Assembly: GCA_021783095.1 (NCBI GenBank)
Contig: JAJXUG010000001.1
Coordinates: 1 to 64,000, forward strand
Length of the DNA: 64,000 nt
Source of the DNA: Chloroflexota bacterium
GTDB lineage: Bacteria; Chloroflexota; Limnocylindria; Limnocylindrales; CSP1-4
Direction: 5' to 3'
Below are positions 59,966 through 64,000 of this stretch, in pieces. A model generated the notes under the pieces. The model saw only the letters and a list, made by a program, of their open reading frames with translations, was not told where the DNA came from and searched no databases. The position numbers were made by a program, and so were the translations under genes. Numbering within the stretch: the stretch's first letter is position 1; each line of letters begins with the position of its first letter.

Positions 59966-61192
59966 TCAGGCCGGGTCGTCGTCAGCCAGGGCCGGGTCCG
60001 CGTCGAACAGCCCGGGGCCCGACGGGCGCTGGCTGGCAACGCCGGGTGCACTGGCGCGGCCCCGGGCGCGGTCGAACGCCTCGAGTGCCTCCGCCTCCCT
60101 GCCCAGCAGCCGAAGGGCGTCGCCGCGGACGAGTGCGAGGAGCGCCTGATCGTCGCGACCCGTGACGGCGCGGAGCACGTCCGCCGCGAACTCCGGTGCG
60201 AGCCGCATCGCCACGCCCAGCAGGAGTGCAGCGCGGGTCGCGTCGCCGCGGGCGAGGGCCGCCCGGCCGCCGGCGAAGGCCTCGGATGCGGTGGACGGGG
60301 CACCCGAGGTGTCGCCCGCCCGGTTGCGACCGCGATGTCGCGGCGGCTCCCCCGCCACCATCTCGGGTTCGTCCGGAGTCGCTGGCCAGATCGTCGAGCG
60401 CGGCATCCCGGCGAACAGCAGATCGAGCGGGCCGTCGGCGGCCTCGAGGGCGCGCGACGAGAGCCGTCGAGCCTCCCCGGGGCGCCCCACCGCAGCCACG
60501 GCCTCCGCAGCGATCACCAACGCGAGCGGCGACTCGCTGCCGCGGGCGAGGAGGGCGTTGGCGGCATCGCCGGCGCCCGCGAGGTCGCCGGTGCGCCAGC
60601 GGATCTCGGCCAGGTCGAGGAGCCCGGGCTCGTCGAGCCGTCCCCGTCCCGCCAGCGCCTCCAGCTCCGCGCGGGCGAGCGCATGCTGGCCCGTGCGCAG
60701 GTGCAGACCCGCGAACCGCAGGGCGGCCGTCCGGCCCTCCGCCGCGGGGTCGTCGGAGGACTCGCCCGCCGCATCGGACCACAGGACGAATCGAGCGCGA
60801 GCCGGGCTGGCGTCAGCCGGTGCAACGGGCTCGGTCGCGATCCCCGTCGCGTCCTCAGCGCGGCCACCCGGCCAGCCGGGGGCATCGGCGGCAGCTTCCG
60901 CGCGTGCGAGCGATTCGGCTGGCCCGCCATGCGCCAACCGCCGCTCGTCGACGACATCGACGTCCGGCTCGACCGCCTCGACCGCCTCTGCCGCGGCGGG
61001 GCCGGGCTCAACCGGCTCGACCGGCGCTGCCGCGCCGGGGTCGGCCGCGCCCGCGTCGTCACCGGCTGCGCCCGCGTCGTCGCCGGTTGCGCCCGGGGCG
61101 TCATCGGCTGTTCCCGCGCCGCGAGACTCAGCCGGTTCCACCTCGACCTGCAGCGGCTCGTCGTCGTGGCGCCCCAGCCGGAGGAACCTCAT
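59966..61192 (-). CDS. TPR-like protein with acidic low-complexity N-terminus
   Basis: A 408-residue soluble protein. Residues about 15-90 are Asp/Ala/Gly/Pro/Glu repeats ([20 protein letters not shown]), then after a linker come helical pairs resembling tetratricopeptide repeats: [60 protein letters not shown], and again [20 protein letters not shown] near the end. TPR proteins act as protein-interaction scaffolds; no partner is evident. The ATG overlaps the stop of the M16 peptidase gene by four bases, suggesting joint expression. Confidence 0.7.
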   Translation of the reverse strand: MRFLRLGRHDDEPLQVEVEPAESRGAGTADDAPGATGDDAGAAGDDAGAADPGAAAPVEPVEPGPAAAEAVEAVEPDVDVVDERRLAHGGPAESLARAEAAADAPGWPGGRAEDATGIATEPVAPADASPARARFVLWSDAAGESSDDPAAEGRTAALRFAGLHLRTGQHALARAELEALAGRGRLDEPGLLDLAEIRWRTGDLAGAGDAANALLARGSESPLALVIAAEAVAAVGRPGEARRLSSRALEAADGPLDLLFAGMPRSTIWPATPDEPEMVAGEPPRHRGRNRAGDTSGAPSTASEAFAGGRAALARGDATRAALLLGVAMRLAPEFAADVLRAVTGRDDQALLALVRGDALRLLGREAEALEAFDRARGRASAPGVASQRPSGPGLFDADPALADDDPA

Positions 61193-62457
61193 CGCGGCAG
61201 CCGCAAGTGGCGCTCGATCCCCCGAAGGTGCCGCCCCGGCGCCACGACGGCCATCCGCAGCGCGTCATCGCTCACCAGCTCGCGGGCCACGCGTTGCACG
61301 TCGTCGGCCGTCACCGCCTCGACTGCCGCCAGCGCCTCGTCCAGCGTGTAGACCCGGTCGTGGAGCGCCTCCTGGCCACCCAGCCACGAGGCGAGGTGGC
61401 GCGTGTCGTCCATGCGCAGCTCGAGGCCGCCGGCGAGATACGCCTTCGCCTTCGCCAGCTCCTCGTCGGGCACCGGCTCCTGCGCCATCCGCGCCAGCTC
61501 GGCCAGGATCGCCTCGATCGCCGCCGGCAGCTGGGCCGGGTCCACCCCGGCCGAGATCTCGAGCGCGCCGCTGTCGGCGTACTCGACCAGCCCGGAGCTC
61601 ACGTCGTACGCCAGCCCCTTCTCCTCGCGCACGCCCAGGAACAGCCGGCTCGACATGCCGTCGCCCAGCACGGCGTTGAGCAGCGTCAGGTTCCAGGCGT
61701 CCGGGTGGTCGCGCCGCAGGGCAGGCAGCCCGATCGACAGCTGGGCCTGCGTCGTGTCGCGTCGCCCGGTGAGGACGCGCGGCCCGGCCGGGAGCGGGGG
61801 CGCGGGATCGAAGCCCGAGGCCGCTCCGCCGCCCGTCCCGAACGTTTCGGCGGCGAGCTCGAGCGCCTCCTCGTGCTCGAGGTCGCCGGCAACCGCCACG
61901 ACGATGTTCGAGGGGCGGTAGCGCGCGGCCCAGAACCCGCGGATGGCCTGCGGCGGCAGCGCGCGGATGTCCGACTCCTCGCCGCAGATCTCGCGGCCCA
62001 GGGCGCCCGTCCCGAACAGGGCCTGGCCCATGAGCAGCTGGCAGAACTCCGCGGGGTCGTCGAGGTAGGAGCGGACCTCCTCGACGATGACGGTCCGCTC
62101 GGACTCGATGTCGGCGTCAGTCAGCCGCGGCCGGACGATCAGCTCGCCCACGACGCGCATCGCGGTCTCCGCGCGGCGGCGCGGCACGCGGACCCAGTAG
62201 ACGGTCGACTCGCGGTCCGTGGCGGCGTTCGCCGAGCCGCCGACACCCTCGATCGCCTCCGAGATGGCGCGGCTGGTGGGGTAGACCGCAGTGCCCTTGA
62301 AGGTGAGGTGCTCCATGAAGTGGGCCACACCCACCTCGCCGGGCGCCTCCTGCCGCGAGCCGGCGAGCACGTAGGCGGCGATGGACACCGACCGCGAGCC
62401 CGGCAGTCGAGCCGAGATGACGCGCGGCCCGTCGGGGATCTGGGTGCGGTGGAACAT
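61189..62457 (-). CDS. M16-family zinc peptidase
   Basis: A 422-residue processing-peptidase-like metalloprotease. The inverted zinc motif HxxEH is in GVAHFMEHLTFKGT, the third ligand Glu in ESERTVIVEEVRSYLDD. The C-terminal half has the inactive-domain hallmark GDGMSSRLFLGVREEKGLAY. No signal peptide is seen, so it is probably cytoplasmic. It resembles the single-chain bacterial proteins related to mitochondrial processing peptidase beta. ATG at 62457. It is first of a three-gene run with the TPR gene and ndk. Confidence 0.93.
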   Translation of the reverse strand: MFHRTQIPDGPRVISARLPGSRSVSIAAYVLAGSRQEAPGEVGVAHFMEHLTFKGTAVYPTSRAISEAIEGVGGSANAATDRESTVYWVRVPRRRAETAMRVVGELIVRPRLTDADIESERTVIVEEVRSYLDDPAEFCQLLMGQALFGTGALGREICGEESDIRALPPQAIRGFWAARYRPSNIVVAVAGDLEHEEALELAAETFGTGGGAASGFDPAPPLPAGPRVLTGRRDTTQAQLSIGLPALRRDHPDAWNLTLLNAVLGDGMSSRLFLGVREEKGLAYDVSSGLVEYADSGALEISAGVDPAQLPAAIEAILAELARMAQEPVPDEELAKAKAYLAGGLELRMDDTRHLASWLGGQEALHDRVYTLDEALAAVEAVTADDVQRVARELVSDDALRMAVVAPGRHLRGIERHLRLPR

Positions 62458-62532
62458 CGCCGCCGATGGTAGCCCGAAACGAGGGACCGGCGACCCGAGG
62501 GCCGCCGGTCCGATGCTGCGAGTTGGCGAGGG

Positions 62533-63885
62533 CTACTTGACGAACAGCCCGATCCAGTCCTTGGCGAAGTAGATGACGAACCCGATGGTCACCAGCCACA
62601 TCAGCGGGTGGATCTCGCCGACCTTGCCCTTGATGAGCTTGATGAACACCCACGACACGAAACCGGCGCCGATGCCGACCGTGATGTCGTACGTGAGCGG
62701 CATGAGGATGATCGTGAGGAGCGCGGGGATCCCGTCCTCGACCTCGGCGACCGGGATGTCCTTCACGAGCGTGAACATCAGGTAGCCGACGAGCACGAGG
62801 GCCGGGGCGGTCGCCGCGCTGGGCACGATGCCGGCGATCGGCGCAAGGAAGATGGCGAGCAGGAACAGGACGCCCGTGACGACGGACGCGAACCCGGTGC
62901 GGCCGCCTTCCGCCACGCCCGCCGCGCTCTCGATGTAGGTCGTGTTCGAGCTGACGCCGCCGGCGCCGCCGGCCACGGCCGCCAGCGAGTCGACGACGAG
63001 GATCCGCCCGATCCCGGGGACGGATCCGTCCTTGTCGGCCAAACCCGCCTCGGCGGCGATGCCGGTGACCGTGCCCATCGTGTCGAAGAAGTCGCTCAGC
63101 ATGATCGCGAAGATCGTCAGGATCGCCGCGATGGGCCCGAGCTTCACGAACACCTGGAACGGATCCTGGAGGCCGACGCCGAGGGTCGAGAAGTTGGGCC
63201 CGACGATCAGCTTGTCGAGGCTCGGGACCGACGTGACGCCGACCAGGGCCGCGATGACCGTCGTCACCAGGATGCTGATGATCAGCGCCGCGCGGATCTT
63301 CATCACGTACAGCGCGACGGTGATCGCGAGGCCGATCAGGAATACCGCCTGCCGGGGGTCGGTCAGGGGCTGCAGCGTCACGGCCGGAATGCTGCCGTAC
63401 GCCGACGCCTGGCCGTTGACGATGCCGCCGTTGGCGAGGCCGATGAACAGGATGAACAGGCCGATGCCGACGCCGATCGAGCGCTTGAGCACCAGCGGGA
63501 CGGCGTTCATGATCGCCTCCCGCAGGCCCAGGACCACGAGGATCGTGATCGCGACGCCCTCGAGCACGATGACGCCCATGGCGCCCTGCGCGTCGAGGCC
63601 CTTCGCCGTCAGGGTGAAGGCCACCAGGGCGTTGATGCCCAGGCCGGCGGCGAGCGCGAATGGGTAGTTGCTCACCAAGCCCATCGCGATGGTCATGATC
63701 CCTGCGATCAGCGCGGTGCCCGCCGCGACCGCCGTCGGGTCGAGGCCCAGCGGCTTGGCGATGATGTTGCCGTTGAGGAAGATGATGTAGGCCATGACCA
63801 GGAACGTGGTCAGGCCGGCGCGGGCCTCGGTGCCGAGCGTCGTCTTGCGCTCGTCGAACTTGAAGAACTGCGCGATCGCGCTCAT
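62533..63885 (-). CDS. AzgA-type purine permease (NCS2)
   Basis: Proton-coupled uptake of hypoxanthine, guanine or adenine is the known role of this NCS2 subgroup. The 450-residue protein has about 14 helices and the family signatures: EARAGLTTFLVMAYIIFLNG at the start, NYPFALAAGLGINALVAFTL, LSDFFDTMGTVTGIAAEAGL, and SSNTTYIESAAGVAEGGRTG with the substrate-binding Glu. The start is ATG 63885 behind GGGAGG. Nothing recognisable (no purine riboswitch) lies in the 115 bases left upstream. Confidence 0.93.
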   Translation of the reverse strand: MSAIAQFFKFDERKTTLGTEARAGLTTFLVMAYIIFLNGNIIAKPLGLDPTAVAAGTALIAGIMTIAMGLVSNYPFALAAGLGINALVAFTLTAKGLDAQGAMGVIVLEGVAITILVVLGLREAIMNAVPLVLKRSIGVGIGLFILFIGLANGGIVNGQASAYGSIPAVTLQPLTDPRQAVFLIGLAITVALYVMKIRAALIISILVTTVIAALVGVTSVPSLDKLIVGPNFSTLGVGLQDPFQVFVKLGPIAAILTIFAIMLSDFFDTMGTVTGIAAEAGLADKDGSVPGIGRILVVDSLAAVAGGAGGVSSNTTYIESAAGVAEGGRTGFASVVTGVLFLLAIFLAPIAGIVPSAATAPALVLVGYLMFTLVKDIPVAEVEDGIPALLTIILMPLTYDITVGIGAGFVSWVFIKLIKGKVGEIHPLMWLVTIGFVIYFAKDWIGLFVK

Positions 63886-64000
63886 GTGGTTCTAGCGATC
63901 CTCCCTCTGGGTTCCCTGTCTCCCTGCCCCCCGCCAAGCGGCGTGTCCGCCGCCGCCCGGCGCCCGTGCTATCCCTCGGATCCCTCCGGTCCGAGGAGCT

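Noticed and set aside
63886-64000. Purine riboswitch upstream of the AzgA-type permease
   Set aside because: None of the conserved purine-aptamer junction sequence is present in the bases available.

Overview
This is a very GC-rich, densely packed bacterial chromosome segment. It has many GTG starts, many 4-base gene overlaps (ATGA/GTGA), and several recognisable TTGACN-(17-18)-TANNNT promoters. I infer a member of Chloroflexota (Limnocylindria/Ellin6529-like) or a similar high-GC lineage. The hints are a class I lysyl-tRNA synthetase, an aroK-aroB fusion, a trp T-box, a membrane pyrophosphatase and streamlined operons. No rRNA or marker phylogeny is available here, so the taxonomy is tentative.

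Layout. 41-1313 (minus): a decayed hybrid histidine kinase and a degenerate GGDEF protein. 1498-9672 (plus): a complete shikimate operon (aroF, aroA, aroE, aroC, aroKB fusion, aroQ, chorismate mutase) leading to prephenate, with gluQ at its end. It is preceded by a promoter, an 11-codon leader ORF with Tyr and Phe codons, and an intrinsic terminator 43 bases before aroF, which together look like attenuation. 9740-11760 (plus): an ECF sigma factor coupled to a membrane protein with an Asp-box propeller. 11775-20669 (minus): a TetR regulator with its own operator and a 47-residue partner ORF, an amidase, cydABDC (cytochrome bd and its assembly exporter) and a LuxR-type regulator. 21700-29336 (minus): a trp operon, trpE-G-D-CFB-A, in which TrpC, TrpF and TrpB form one 960-residue chain, under a tryptophan T-box riboswitch. 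Together the aro and trp operons carry carbon from PEP/E4P to chorismate and then to tryptophan, each with its own leader RNA.

29439-41021 is an accessory region: small ORFs, a 20-bp hairpin, a DUF1801 protein, a COG4705-like membrane protein, then a type I restriction-modification operon with two different hsdM genes (M-M-S-R) and a zinc-ribbon fragment. Upstream of it lies an array of five 15-bp dyads spaced 50-51 bp apart. A secreted SGNH hydrolase, a second palindrome cluster and tRNA-Ser(UGA) follow.

41441-64000 returns to housekeeping: ftsH, an MFS transporter, a DsrE-family protein, RDD, serS, lysS and greA (the last with a terminator in its leader), argR, uppP, hppA, lepB, an isolated complex-I-like NuoJ/NuoN pair with a long disordered tail, ndk, a TPR protein, an M16 peptidase and an AzgA-type purine permease. 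Three decayed genes (histidine kinase, polysaccharide deacetylase, VIT/CCC1 transporter) show ongoing gene loss.

The strongest candidates for something new are the phased dyad array beside the two-methylase type I system, the TrpC-TrpF-TrpB fusion, and the set of leader-RNA controls (aro attenuator, trp T-box, greA terminator).
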